From Campylobacterales bacterium (GTDB lineage Bacteria; Campylobacterota; Campylobacteria; Campylobacterales; QNZT01), in the NCBI GenBank assembly GCA_027023405.1, contig JALVVN010000019.1, forward strand, positions 1 through 43,174: DNA of 43,174 nt, written 5' to 3'. This document shows positions 18,422 through 26,929 of this stretch, piece after piece (position 1 is the first letter of the stretch; each line of letters starts with the position of its first letter). Made by a program: the position numbers and the translations under genes. Under the pieces are notes generated by a model. It saw nothing but the letters and a program-made list of their open reading frames with translations. It searched no databases and was not told the DNA's origin.

Positions 18422-19384
18422 CTATTCTACTATTGCACTCTCACCGCTATCTTTTTGAGTGTTTCCGTTTTCATCGACCCATATTGTGAGTTCGTCTATA
18501 TCGGTTGCTTGGACTTCGACTTGATGATTTGGTTCGTCATGGTATTTGGCTAAGCCACCTTTTTGCAGTTTGCCGTTAGTATCATAGACAATCGGTGTTT
18601 GGGAGGCGTCATAGTCGGGATCAACTGTCAAAAACAGACTACCGTCGATACTGATCTTCCCGCTGATAGGATAATTTTCGTAACCACCATCTTCATGCTC
18701 TGTGATACGCTCGACATAATGTTGCGCTATCACAGAGTGTGCTATACCTTTTGTATGACCGGTCGCATTTATATCTGTTGTAGTTGTGTAGCTCTTGTCG
18801 TTTGATTCCTCTGTAATGGTGCCACCTTTTTTGATGGTGGCATCCATGTTTGTATCACTGATGGTAAAGTCGGTATCAAATGTGGTCACGGTTGTCTCGC
18901 TGTTAGAGGCATCATCGTAGAGTGTTTTAATAGTTATCTTTCCATTTATAGTTCCATCACCATCATCACACTGTAGTGCACTTATTTTCATGGTATGGGT
19001 AATAGGTTCAGTAGGGGGTGTGGGGGTAGAGTTGATTTGGCTGATATATTTTTTATAGTCATCACCCATTTCCATTATCATAGAACCACTTTGATCACAC
19101 TCTTCTTCGATTTTGCCTTGATGATTATCAGCTACGATACTTCTGGAGCGTTTTGTTGTAGTATCCGTTTGGGGCTCTTGATTGGTTGAGTGTGAGATTT
19201 TATGGATTGTTTCATCTACATTAGTTTTATCTTTGTCAACCAGTTTCTTTGCAATACTCTTAATACTTTTGATCGATTTAGACTCTTCAACCTTTGTATT
19301 TTTGTCTGAGTCATGGTGTCCGCTACGGCAACCGTCTAATATCATAGATGCTACGACTATCGATAGTAATCCCATTTTTTTCAT
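18422..19384 (-). CDS. Hypothetical lipoprotein with a calcium-loop-like C-terminus
   Basis: I do not recognise a family. The 320-residue product begins with a signal peptide (MKKMGLLSIVVASMILDGC) whose lipobox cysteine is C19. A Lys/Ser/Thr-rich linker with repeated KSIKSIAK follows. The rest is predicted beta-rich, with regular Thr/Asp-rich strands (TTVTTFDTDFTISDTN, KSYTTTTDINATG). Two Asp/Gly-rich loops, CDDGDGTINGK and WVDENGNTQKDSGE, resemble EF-hand or SdrD-type calcium-binding loops. It is the last gene of the left lipoprotein group but has its own promoter (19405-19426) matching the island's shared architecture, and an AAAAGGAG ribosome site. Confidence 0.75.
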   Translation of the reverse strand: MKKMGLLSIVVASMILDGCRSGHHDSDKNTKVEESKSIKSIKSIAKKLVDKDKTNVDETIHKISHSTNQEPQTDTTTKRSRSIVADNHQGKIEEECDQSGSMIMEMGDDYKKYISQINSTPTPPTEPITHTMKISALQCDDGDGTINGKITIKTLYDDASNSETTVTTFDTDFTISDTNMDATIKKGGTITEESNDKSYTTTTDINATGHTKGIAHSVIAQHYVERITEHEDGGYENYPISGKISIDGSLFLTVDPDYDASQTPIVYDTNGKLQKGGLAKYHDEPNHQVEVQATDIDELTIWVDENGNTQKDSGESAIVE

Positions 19385-19404
19385 ATTATTTCTCCTTTTA
19401 ATTT

Positions 19405-19426
19405 ACTATATTATAAAAAAGTGTCT
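19405..19426 (-). promoter_or_regulatory. Island promoter 1: AGACACTTTTT-N5-TATAGT
   Basis: On the minus strand AGACACTTTTT (19426-19416), five bases, and TATAGT (19410-19405) precede the lipoprotein start at 19384. Over 23 bases it differs from the promoter at 21362-21383 in only two positions. The second, upstream half-site is degenerate; that place lies inside the coding end of the preceding gene. It gives the 18422-19384 gene its own promoter. Confidence 0.6.
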
Positions 19427-20205
19427 CATTTGATGACACTCAGATCTACCATCGGCAAGTGGGTATAGTCATACTCCCTCACATCTTTCCCGTTACTGAC
19501 TACCAGCAATCCTTTGTGTGCGATGAGATCATAGCAGTCGATATCGGCACGCGAACTTTTTCTGTTGAGTGTGATAGAGACAGTGGTACTGTTTGTCTCA
19601 TCCCGTGTGGTATTGACATCAAAAAGTTTGAGTCCACCTGCACCGTCACAGACAAAAAGCTTATCTCCATCTATGCCCAAACCGGAGGGTGAGTACATAT
19701 TTTTTTTCATGATAAACTTGGGATTGAGCGGATCATGGACATCTAGGACTTGTAGGGTGTTTTCACCGCTGTTGAGACGACATCGGCTCCCTTTGTTTAG
19801 GGTGACAAATGCCAAGTCATCTTGTACCACCACCGGATCACAACTTCTTAAATGGGTAAATTGGGCGACTTTGTTTAACTCCTTGTCATAAATATAGACA
19901 CCACTCTGGGCACCGATATAGAGGTAATCTTTATAGGCTCGTAGTGTCTCTACATCAAAGGGTACCGGTTGGGAGATATCGGGCATCGGCGTAGATGGAT
20001 CGCTGATATCAAATGCTTCGATCGTGCGATCATTGAGTGTGTAGAGTCTGTTTCCGACAATCGTAAAACGCGCCATCGATCCGCCTGTACCTGTTGCAGA
20101 AGCGCCATTTGCTGAAGAGCCCGAAGATGAACCGGATGATGAGCTTGATCCACATCCTAGCATGAGTAAAGCGATTAACGATGTTACAATATAAATTCGT
20201 TTCAT
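19426..20205 (-). CDS. LVIVD-repeat beta-propeller-like lipoprotein
   Basis: A 259-residue putative lipoprotein: signal peptide with lipobox LMLGC (C18), then a flexible Ser/Gly linker of about 25 residues. The body contains several LVIVD-type units, recognisable as NRLYTLNDRTIEAFDISDP, DYLYIGAQSGVYIYDKEL, NTLQVLDVHDPLNP and DKLFVCDGAGGLKLFDVN. Such repeats build beta-propeller blades in secreted and surface proteins; binding partners are unknown. A near-perfect AGGAGG site precedes the ATG. It is nine bases downstream of the related gene at 20215, in one transcription unit with 20738. Confidence 0.8.
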   Translation of the reverse strand: MKRIYIVTSLIALLMLGCGSSSSSGSSSGSSANGASATGTGGSMARFTIVGNRLYTLNDRTIEAFDISDPSTPMPDISQPVPFDVETLRAYKDYLYIGAQSGVYIYDKELNKVAQFTHLRSCDPVVVQDDLAFVTLNKGSRCRLNSGENTLQVLDVHDPLNPKFIMKKNMYSPSGLGIDGDKLFVCDGAGGLKLFDVNTTRDETNSTTVSITLNRKSSRADIDCYDLIAHKGLLVVSNGKDVREYDYTHLPMVDLSVIK

Positions 20206-20214
20206 TGTTACCTC

Positions 20215-20724
20215 CTAGTTAAACCAGATATAGAAACCGCTCTCTATACCTGCATCATATCTATAACACTCATCACTCTTGTTTTGCATATCATCGATGG
20301 CTTGTCTTCTGTTGTAAGGGAAGATATCCTCTTTTCGATAGACTGTTTTAATGTCGTGTAGATTGTGGATATCAAGTACGACTAAATCGGTAAAACTATC
20401 AACATAGAGGTAGTCTCCTTTAACTGCCATATCGATATTTCCGGGAATTTCGATAAAACTTAGGTTGAGAGGTTTTTGAGGATTCTTATTGTCGATGATA
20501 TGTATTCCTCTATTTTTTTCATTGATTAGCAGAATATTTCCATCTTTGTAGTTGTAGATCTTTGCCGCTTTTTCGATCTTTTTGGGTGCTATGACTTTGG
20601 GATAATGTTCCCGCAGATCTTTTGCAGAGATTGTGGGAGCCTTTTTGCAAGGATCTTTATACTTGTAATCACAGCCACTAAATATGAAAACGATTATTGC
20701 AATCGCAGACAAACTTTTGAACAT
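20215..20724 (-). CDS. Short LVIVD-like lipoprotein
   Basis: A 169-residue putative lipoprotein with signal peptide MFKSLSAIAIIVFIFSGC (C18). It contains two blade-like units of the same kind as its neighbour: NRGIHIIDNKNPQKPL and DYLYVDSFTDLVVLDIHNL. It is much shorter than the 259-residue paralogue and could not form a closed propeller alone, so it may be a truncated copy or pair with its neighbour. The frame is open to 20769, but ATG 20724 has an AAGGAG site and opens the signal peptide. It is the middle gene of the 21331-19426 unit. Confidence 0.75.
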   Translation of the reverse strand: MFKSLSAIAIIVFIFSGCDYKYKDPCKKAPTISAKDLREHYPKVIAPKKIEKAAKIYNYKDGNILLINEKNRGIHIIDNKNPQKPLNLSFIEIPGNIDMAVKGDYLYVDSFTDLVVLDIHNLHDIKTVYRKEDIFPYNRRQAIDDMQNKSDECYRYDAGIESGFYIWFN

Positions 20725-20737
20725 ATTTTCTCCTTTT

Positions 20738-21331
20738 TTAAAATGCATATCCGATTTTGAGTAACTCAATATCTAAGATAGTAGATTCATCATCCATATC
20801 GATACCGATAGCTCGATAGATATCATTTTTCCCGGCAAAATATCTACCATAAATGAGACCTACACCCCAGTAGTAGCGACTACCTGTTGAAAAAAATCTA
20901 TAACCGACTCCTACACCGAGTCCCAGTTTGGTTGTTTTTTTGTAGCGATCTTCATCCTCTAAAATACTATTGAGGAGTGCGACTCTGCCAAATCCGCTTA
21001 CATAAAAACCGCCAAAGCCGTCACCTAGAAATTTTCGATAGTGGATATCTGTGCTAATGACATCAAAATGTCTTACTGAATCATAATTGCCTTCGTGATC
21101 TTTAAAGAGACCGACATACCACGGTAAAGCGATCTCCGCGTTGTTCTCATAATCAAAATAGGAGAATGTGCCGGATAAGCTTCTTAAATCTTCTTCGGAA
21201 AGTGTTAGGAGTCTTGGGAAATTGAACTCAAATCCATACCTTTTCCCCTCTAAGGGTAGCGGATCGGCATGTAAAAGCGTTGAAAAAGCTATCGTAATAC
21301 CGATAAGGGTAGACAGAAATTTTTGTGCCAA
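20738..21331 (-). CDS. Putative small outer-membrane beta-barrel protein
   Basis: A 197-residue product with a signal peptide (cleavage probably after LLHA, near residue 22). Alternating polar/hydrophobic strands (GFGGFYVSGFGRVALL, LGLGVGVGYRFF, YYWGVGLIYGRYFAG) and a terminal phenylalanine in LLKIGYAF suggest an 8-stranded outer-membrane barrel. No specific family is assigned. It starts at TTG 21331 with AAGGAG five bases upstream. It is the first gene of the left group, transcribed from the tandem-box promoter at 21362-21394 and divergent from the first regulator/kinase pair. Confidence 0.75.
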   Translation of the reverse strand: MAQKFLSTLIGITIAFSTLLHADPLPLEGKRYGFEFNFPRLLTLSEEDLRSLSGTFSYFDYENNAEIALPWYVGLFKDHEGNYDSVRHFDVISTDIHYRKFLGDGFGGFYVSGFGRVALLNSILEDEDRYKKTTKLGLGVGVGYRFFSTGSRYYWGVGLIYGRYFAGKNDIYRAIGIDMDDESTILDIELLKIGYAF

Positions 21332-21361
21332 TGGTTCTCCTTAAAAATATTTGAATAATAT

Positions 21362-21394
21362 ACTATAATATAAAAAAGTGTCCAAAAAGTGTCC
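21362..21394 (-). promoter_or_regulatory. Island promoter 2: perfect tandem GGACACTTTTT boxes and TATAGT
   Basis: On the minus strand two perfect, adjacent 11-bp copies of GGACACTTTTT (21394-21384 and 21383-21373) are followed after five bases by TATAGT (21367-21362), about 30 bases before the TTG start at 21331. The repeats replace a -35 box and repeat once per helical turn, as expected for a dimeric OmpR-type activator. They also lie 50-70 bases upstream of the start of the divergent regulator transcript, so they could act on it too. Confidence 0.7.
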
Positions 21395-21429
21395 AAAATT
21401 AAAAAATATTATGTTTTGTTTCTATTTGC

Positions 21430-21435
21430 TATAAT
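21430..21435 (+). promoter_or_regulatory. -10 box of the first regulator/kinase pair
   Basis: TATAAT lies 21 bases before the ATG of the regulator gene at 21457; an AAGGAG ribosome site follows. No consensus -35 is visible. Confidence 0.5.
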
Positions 21436-21456
21436 GAAGATCGATAAGGAGTTTTT

Positions 21457-22134
21457 ATGCCTGGTAGAGAGTCGCTTTCATTGCTGTATGTCGAAGATGA
21501 AGCGTTGATTCGAAAAAATGCGTTGCTATTTTTGGGGGAGCAGTTTGAGACTTTGTATGAGGCAGACAATGCCTTTAGCGCACTTGAGATCTATCGAGAG
21601 AAAAAGCCCGATATCATTATCACTGATATCTCGATGCCTAAAATGAGCGGCTTGGAGTTGTGCAAAAAGATACGACAAGAGGATAAAAAAACACCGATAA
21701 TTATCACCACCGCACATACCGATACGAATTATCTGCTTGAAGCGGTTGAGTTGCAACTGGTGAAGTATCTTGTCAAGCCCATCAACGCAAAGCGGCTTCA
21801 AGAGGCACTGGAACTCTGTTTTGAACGGTTGCAAGAGAGTGGGAGCAATGTGACACACCTTGCTTGCGGATTTGTCTATGATATGTTTAATCATGCACTT
21901 TTTCATCATGACTCCCCGATCAAACTCACACCTCAGGAGAGCCGATTTTTCAAACTCTTATTAAAATATCCCGATCGTATTTGTACCTACAGGGAGATAG
22001 AGAACTTTGTGTTTGACGGTATGGGCATGAGTGAAAATGCCCTCAAGGTGCTTGTGCGAAAAATACGCCAAAAGACAGATAAAGGCTTGATTGAAAATCA
22101 CTCCAAAATAGGTTATAAAATTGTATCGGCATGA
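21457..22134 (+). CDS. OmpR-type response regulator, copy 1
   Basis: A 225-residue protein: receiver domain about 8-125 with E13/D14, phospho-acceptor D57 in IIITDISMPKM, the TTAHT switch segment and the conserved LVKP lysine; then a winged-helix DNA-binding domain about 135-225 (LTPQESRFFKLLLKYPDRIC, ENALKVLVRKIRQKTD, ENHSKIGYKIV). It is closely similar along its entire length to the regulator at 24953. The gene overlaps the kinase at 22131 by 4 nt. The tandem boxes between it and the divergent barrel gene are the most obvious candidate target. Confidence 0.93.
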   Translation: MPGRESLSLLYVEDEALIRKNALLFLGEQFETLYEADNAFSALEIYREKKPDIIITDISMPKMSGLELCKKIRQEDKKTPIIITTAHTDTNYLLEAVELQLVKYLVKPINAKRLQEALELCFERLQESGSNVTHLACGFVYDMFNHALFHHDSPIKLTPQESRFFKLLLKYPDRICTYREIENFVFDGMGMSENALKVLVRKIRQKTDKGLIENHSKIGYKIVSA

Positions 22135-23558
22135 GAGATAAAACCCTTTTATTCAAACTGCTGTTGATGTTGCTGATCGCAGGTGGGAATTGGTGGTTTA
22201 ATCGTCAAACGCTTTTTGAAAATGATCCGCTGATCTATTCCCACTATTCACTGATCAATATCTCTATTGCTATGTTATCTTTTGGTGTGATTCTCTCTGC
22301 AATCTTTTATAATATGGCGCTCTATTTTTACGGAAGAGATAAACGCTATCTCTACTATTCACTTGCGCAAACTTCAGTGGTGCTCTTTCTTGCTTCGTTA
22401 GATAGCCTACATATCGTTCCACTCAATGAGATCTTTACTTTTAGAAGTTACAAACTTTTTGATATTTCACAGATTGCGATTTTGCTCTTTTTTATGCTCT
22501 TTATCAAGCACTTTTTAACGCTCAATCAAGAAAATAAAAAACTCCTTACTATACTCCATGCGATCATGATTTTGGCGCTCATTGATCTCTTGTGCGTGTT
22601 GCTTTTTTCTCATAGTGTATTGACCCGTTTTTTGCCGATCTTTATCCCTATTTGGTTTGTGATCACAGAAGCCAAACGGCTCATTCCCGCAAAAGATAAA
22701 GCATTCAATATTTTATACTACGGGTGGAATATGGTGATCTTTGTAGGCTTTTTCGTCTATACCAATTTGACAACCTATTTCAACATGGACTTCCCCTATC
22801 TGCATGTCACTTTTGCCTTAGAGTCGATCATCTTTGCCTTGGCGATCGCCTATAAGATCAAGGAGATGCAAGAGGAGAAAGCGATGCAACAGAGCTTGCT
22901 CCTACAACAATCGAGACTCGCCTCTATGGGTGAGATGATCTCCATCATCGCACACCAGTGGAGACAACCTCTCACTCATCTTTTGTATCTCTGTATGAAT
23001 ATGAAACAGAAGATCAAAGAGCCTACATTTTTAGCTGAAAAATTGGAGGAGGGTGAGGATCAGATCGCGTATATGTCGCAAACGATTGAGCAGTTTAGCA
23101 ATTTTTACAATCCGAGCAAAAAGAGGGAGCTCTTCTCGATTCAAGATGCATCTCAAAGGGCATTGACGATAGCCGGTTTTTCATTAAAAAAACAGCATAT
23201 AGATGTGAAGTTTTTTTGCGAAGAGGATTTTGAACAGTTTGGAAACCGGAATGAATTTGAGCAGGTGATCTTAAACCTCCTTCACAATGCACGAGATGTG
23301 TTGATCGAAAGAGAGATCGAAAACCCTTCGATTTGGCTTACGATAGAGAGAGCTGTTGTGAAGATTGAAGATAATGCAGGGGGTATATCTGCTGAAAATA
23401 TGGAGAAAATATTTGAACCCTATTTCACTACGAAAGAGAGGAGTGACGGTATCGGTCTCTATATCGCAAAAGTGATTATTGAAAAGGAGTTTTCGGGTAG
23501 TTTGTCTGTAAAAAACAGCTCTAGGGGTGCACTGTTTGAGATTAGAATGAGATTGTAA
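22131..23558 (+). CDS. 7TM-type sensor histidine kinase, copy 1
   Basis: A 475-residue kinase. Residues about 5-245 hold some seven or eight hydrophobic helices with very short loops, resembling the 7TMR-DISM sensor module without its usual large extracytoplasmic domain. A coiled linker (EMQEEKAMQQSLLLQQSRLA) leads to the H-box SMGEMISIIAHQWRQP with H275, then an ATPase domain with LNLLHNARDVL, IEDNAGGI and SDGIGLYIAKVI. It presumably phosphorylates the regulator whose gene it overlaps by 4 nt. Its 3' end overlaps the paralogous convergent kinase by 17 bases. Confidence 0.93.
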   Translation: MRDKTLLFKLLLMLLIAGGNWWFNRQTLFENDPLIYSHYSLINISIAMLSFGVILSAIFYNMALYFYGRDKRYLYYSLAQTSVVLFLASLDSLHIVPLNEIFTFRSYKLFDISQIAILLFFMLFIKHFLTLNQENKKLLTILHAIMILALIDLLCVLLFSHSVLTRFLPIFIPIWFVITEAKRLIPAKDKAFNILYYGWNMVIFVGFFVYTNLTTYFNMDFPYLHVTFALESIIFALAIAYKIKEMQEEKAMQQSLLLQQSRLASMGEMISIIAHQWRQPLTHLLYLCMNMKQKIKEPTFLAEKLEEGEDQIAYMSQTIEQFSNFYNPSKKRELFSIQDASQRALTIAGFSLKKQHIDVKFFCEEDFEQFGNRNEFEQVILNLLHNARDVLIEREIENPSIWLTIERAVVKIEDNAGGISAENMEKIFEPYFTTKERSDGIGLYIAKVIIEKEFSGSLSVKNSSRGALFEIRMRL

Positions 23559-24969
23559 AACGGGCTCCGTCGGATAGATTTTCAGCGATCAGTTGAGCGC
23601 TAAACTCCTTTTCGATAATTGTTTTAGAGATATAGAGACCGATACCATCACTCTTTTTGGTCGTAAAGTAGGGTTCAAAGATTCGGTTGATATTTTTTTC
23701 TTGGATGCCACCTCCGTTATCGGTGATGGTGACGCTGTTTTGGTGGATAGAAAGTTTGATCGTGCCGTTTTCTATCTCACTGTGTAAGATAATATCTCGT
23801 GCGTTGTTAATAATATTCAAGATCACCTGCTCAAACTCATTTTTGTTGCCAAAGAGCGTAAAATCCCCTTCTGTGGTGATTGTTAAATGAATATTGGCTC
23901 GTTTGAGTGCGGGTTGTGCGATCGTGATCGCTTTGTTGCAGGCATCTGTGACGCTAAACTCCTCCTTCTCTTTAGAGGGGTTGTAAAAGTTAGAAAAGAG
24001 TTCGATCGTTTGCGACATATAGTTAATCTGCGCTCTCCCCTCTTGGAGCTTATCATTGAGAAATGCACGGTTGTCGATCCGCTTTTTCATATTCATGAAG
24101 ATATAGGAGAGGTGTGTGAGGGGTTGTCTCCACTGGTGTGCGATGATGGAGATCATCTCCCCCATAGAGGCGAGTCTGGATTGTTGGAGGAGGAGGGTTT
24201 GCTGTTTGACGCGTTCATCTTCCAAGACCTTCATCTTGTAGGCGATTGCCAAAGAGAGGATGAGTGACTCCATCGCAAAAGTGAGATGTAAAAATGGAAA
24301 ATTGAGCCCCAAATAGACGGTAATATCGGTATAGACGATGATCCCCATAATGATCACCATATTCCATCCGTAGTAAAAGAAGTAGAAGGCTTTATCTTTC
24401 TCTTTGAGGATGCGGTTTGCCTCTGAGATTAAGAGCCAAACGGGGAGGAATACGGGAACGACTCTTGTGATGACACTATGAGAAAGTATGAGCGTGAGCA
24501 GAAGATCGAGCCATGCCGCATATTTGATCACTTCGATCATCATATAGAGCTCTCGTTGATCTTTGGTGATGCCTAGAAAGTATTTGATGAAAAGAACGGA
24601 AAAGAGGAGAATGGCGATATGCGAGATATCAAAGATGAGATGGCTGTGCCCAAAAGTAAAAATCTCATTCAGCGGAACAATGTGAATATTATCGAGTGAA
24701 GCAAGAAAGATAAGCACGGAAAATTGCCCTAAAGCGTAGTAGAGGTAGCGTTTATCGCGGCTGAAAATATAGAGTGCCATGTTGTAGATCGATGCGGAGA
24801 TGATGATACCGAAACAGAGAGTTGCGATAAAGACTTTGAAAGGGGTGTAGTGCGAATAGATCTTGGTGTCCGGCGCAAAGAGGTTGTCGTTTGTGAGGAG
24901 AATAAAGAGAGAAAAAGCGATAAGTAGCAGGAGTTTTATCTGAAACGGCTTGTTAGAGATCGATAACAA
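23542..24969 (-). CDS. 7TM-type sensor histidine kinase, copy 2
   Basis: The paralogue of the kinase at 22131 and the same length, 475 residues. The multi-helix N-terminus aligns end to end (YNMALYIFSRDKRYLYYALGQ against YNMALYFYGRDKRYLYYSLAQ in copy 1), as do the H-box (MGEMISIIAHQWRQPLTHL), the N-box (LNIINNARDII), ITDNGGGI and SDGIGLYISKTI. All catalytic parts look intact. It overlaps the end of its regulator gene by 17 bases and is transcribed from it. The two kinases point at each other, so the four genes form a large inverted arrangement. Confidence 0.93.
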   Translation of the reverse strand: MLSISNKPFQIKLLLLIAFSLFILLTNDNLFAPDTKIYSHYTPFKVFIATLCFGIIISASIYNMALYIFSRDKRYLYYALGQFSVLIFLASLDNIHIVPLNEIFTFGHSHLIFDISHIAILLFSVLFIKYFLGITKDQRELYMMIEVIKYAAWLDLLLTLILSHSVITRVVPVFLPVWLLISEANRILKEKDKAFYFFYYGWNMVIIMGIIVYTDITVYLGLNFPFLHLTFAMESLILSLAIAYKMKVLEDERVKQQTLLLQQSRLASMGEMISIIAHQWRQPLTHLSYIFMNMKKRIDNRAFLNDKLQEGRAQINYMSQTIELFSNFYNPSKEKEEFSVTDACNKAITIAQPALKRANIHLTITTEGDFTLFGNKNEFEQVILNIINNARDIILHSEIENGTIKLSIHQNSVTITDNGGGIQEKNINRIFEPYFTTKKSDGIGLYISKTIIEKEFSAQLIAENLSDGARFTISF

Positions 24970-25633
24970 TCTTATATCCTACTTTTGAATGGTTTTCTAT
25001 GAGGGAGCTGTCACTCTTTTTGCGTAGATTTTTGACGACTGTCTTGAGTGCATCCTCACTCATCCCATACCCGCCAAAGACATAGTTTTCGATCTCGGTA
25101 TAGGTGCACACCCGATCGCGGTATTTGATGAGAAGTTTTAAAAAGAGTGCTTCACGGTTGGTTAATTTTACAACTGAGCCATCTTTTAGGAGGGTATGAT
25201 TGAAGCTGTCGTAGGTGAAACGGTTGTTGAGTTGGATGATGTTTGAACTGTTTTGCTGTAGCTTATCAAAGCAGAGCTGTATCGCTTCGTGTAAACTCTG
25301 CTCATCCAAGGGTTTGAGAAGATACTTCACCAATTGGAGTTCTACCGCCTTTAAAAGATATTCGGTATTGGTATGTGCGGTCGTGATGATGATAGGTGTT
25401 TTGGTATCTTTTTCTCTGATTCTCTCACACAGCTCCAAGCCGTTCATCTTGGGCATAGAGATATCGGTGATGATAATATCGGGCTTCTTCTCTTCGTAGA
25501 TCTCCAATGCGCTAAAGGCATTATCAACCTCATAAATTTCATGAAAGATATCTTCGAGGAAAAGCACCGCATTTTGACGAATAAAGGCTTCATCTTCGAC
25601 ATAGAGTAAAGTAAATTGAGACGCCTGTTGCAT
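24953..25633 (-). CDS. OmpR-type response regulator, copy 2
   Basis: A 226-residue paralogue of the regulator at 21457. It has the same receiver (YVEDEAFIRQNA, D57 in IIITDISMPKM, TTAHTN, LLKP) and the same winged-helix end (LTNREALFLKLLIKYRDRVC, DALKTVVKNLRKKSD, ENHSKVGYKIV). Differences are concentrated in the linker and in part of the recognition-helix region, which would fit divergence in operator preference. It follows the lipoprotein gene at 25681 by 47 bases on the same strand; a TATAAT box at 25670-25665 may give it its own promoter, or it may be reached by read-through. Confidence 0.93.
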   Translation of the reverse strand: MQQASQFTLLYVEDEAFIRQNAVLFLEDIFHEIYEVDNAFSALEIYEEKKPDIIITDISMPKMNGLELCERIREKDTKTPIIITTAHTNTEYLLKAVELQLVKYLLKPLDEQSLHEAIQLCFDKLQQNSSNIIQLNNRFTYDSFNHTLLKDGSVVKLTNREALFLKLLIKYRDRVCTYTEIENYVFGGYGMSEDALKTVVKNLRKKSDSSLIENHSKVGYKIVIDL

Positions 25634-25664
25634 GACTTTTCCTATGACTTCTATTATCTGTTAC

Positions 25665-25670
25665 ATTATA
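25665..25670 (-). promoter_or_regulatory. -10 box of the second regulator/kinase pair
   Basis: On the minus strand TATAAT stands about 31 bases before the ATG at 25633, inside the 47-bp gap after the lipoprotein stop codon. No ACACTTTTT box is seen here, so this pair may be constitutive or depend on the upstream lipoprotein promoters. Confidence 0.45.
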
Positions 25671-25680
25671 TCAAAACAGA

Positions 25681-26868
25681 TTAATCGTACCAGTAGACTC
25701 TCTCTTCGTCAATAGTAGGATCGGCAAAACCGCTATGGTAGTGATACTTGATATACCCCTCTTCACGGTTGATGCGTAGATTTGTAGCAGAATCACCCGG
25801 CCCACCGTCAAGATTTTCATTTGCGACTCTTTTTTCAGGGGTGACGGAAGTGTCGATATTGTAAACACCGGTTATTTTGTGACCGTCACCTCCACGATAT
25901 CCTAAAGTGAAGATAACCAAATATTGATTGCCGATCAACTTTTCAAATCTTTCGATATGTAAGTTTGCCCGAGAATATTTGCTCTTAAGATAACTCATAA
26001 ATGTTGATTTTGGATTATGCGTCTTAGTTTCATTGTCCTTTCTTGAAATTTCTCGTTTGTTGAAGTAGTCATATTGAACTGTGTCATTATGTTTTATGCC
26101 GTCTCTACGATATATTTCATTATATTGCAAAATACCCGGCTTGATAACTTGAATATGCTCATACTGAGCAGCACCCGGTTTGTCTGATGTGACAATATAA
26201 TCTTCAAACTGAGGATCCCACGGATTCTCTAATCCATAAAGTTTGATGCTTCTGGCTTCCATACTATCGGTATATACAAACATACCGCCTTTTTTTGGGG
26301 TTAAGATGATCTCTTTCACGATAGTATCACCCAGTGTGCGATTTTGTATGATGGATTTGAGTTCATCTCTTGATGGGAAGTGATTGTGATTGTCTGAAGA
26401 GCCATCTTCAATTACTTTTTTATGAAAATAGTCATATGTTACAACTTGTGAATTTCCATCACTATTTAGGGTATAGCGCATTTTTCCGTTTCCAAGCATC
26501 TTGACATCAGAAATAGTCTCACCATAGTTTGTTGAAACGACGGTGTACTCCTCTTGAGGGTGGCTTGGATCTTCTAGACCGTACAAAACCAACGCTTCAC
26601 CGTTATCACCGCTAAATAGTACAAAAACACCGCCTCTTTGCGGGGTAAAGGTAAATGATTTGATAGCGTTAAATCGACCGCTTACTAAGGCTGAACGGAT
26701 ACTCTTTTGTGCGATATTCGCCTCTTGAGCTCCTTGCGGATCAACTTGATAATAACTTTTGACAGCTATTCGCTCTGCGGAAACCGTGTTGCCACCACAT
26801 CCACTTAAAGCTAGTGTTCCAATTAGTGCCATACTGAGAAAACCTATTCGATACTGTTGTGTTGCCAT
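25681..26868 (-). CDS. Repeat-containing lipoprotein (YDYF-repeat family), 395 residues
   Basis: No known family recognised. A signal peptide with lipobox ALSGC (C24) predicts lipid anchoring. The body contains ~90-residue repeats: the first, about 68-155, runs from SFTFTPQRGGVFVLFSGDNG to VVTYDYFHKKVIED; the second, about 184-275, runs from IVKEIILTPKKGGMFVYTD to VQYDYFNKREIS; a third, degenerate copy occupies the C-terminus. Each unit has a Gly-Gly-hydrophobic start, a middle YGLEDP-like strand and a YDYF-x-K end. The same plan occurs three times in the upstream protein at 26930. It has its own tandem-box promoter and an AAGGAG site before ATG 26868. Confidence 0.75.
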   Translation of the reverse strand: MATQQYRIGFLSMALIGTLALSGCGGNTVSAERIAVKSYYQVDPQGAQEANIAQKSIRSALVSGRFNAIKSFTFTPQRGGVFVLFSGDNGEALVLYGLEDPSHPQEEYTVVSTNYGETISDVKMLGNGKMRYTLNSDGNSQVVTYDYFHKKVIEDGSSDNHNHFPSRDELKSIIQNRTLGDTIVKEIILTPKKGGMFVYTDSMEARSIKLYGLENPWDPQFEDYIVTSDKPGAAQYEHIQVIKPGILQYNEIYRRDGIKHNDTVQYDYFNKREISRKDNETKTHNPKSTFMSYLKSKYSRANLHIERFEKLIGNQYLVIFTLGYRGGDGHKITGVYNIDTSVTPEKRVANENLDGGPGDSATNLRINREEGYIKYHYHSGFADPTIDEERVYWYD

Positions 26869-26895
26869 TTTAGACTCCTTTTTTTCTTTAACTTA

Positions 26896-26928
26896 ACTAT
26901 AAAGAAAAAAAGTGGCGAAAAAGTGTTT
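26896..26928 (-). promoter_or_regulatory. Island promoter 3: tandem ACACTTTTT-like boxes and TATAGT
   Basis: On the minus strand AAACACTTTTT (26928-26918) and CGCCACTTTTT (26917-26907) are directly adjacent; after five bases TATAGT follows (26901-26896), about 30 bases before the ATG at 26868. The whole site fills the 61-bp gap between two lipoprotein genes. Confidence 0.65.
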
Positions 26929-26929
26929 G

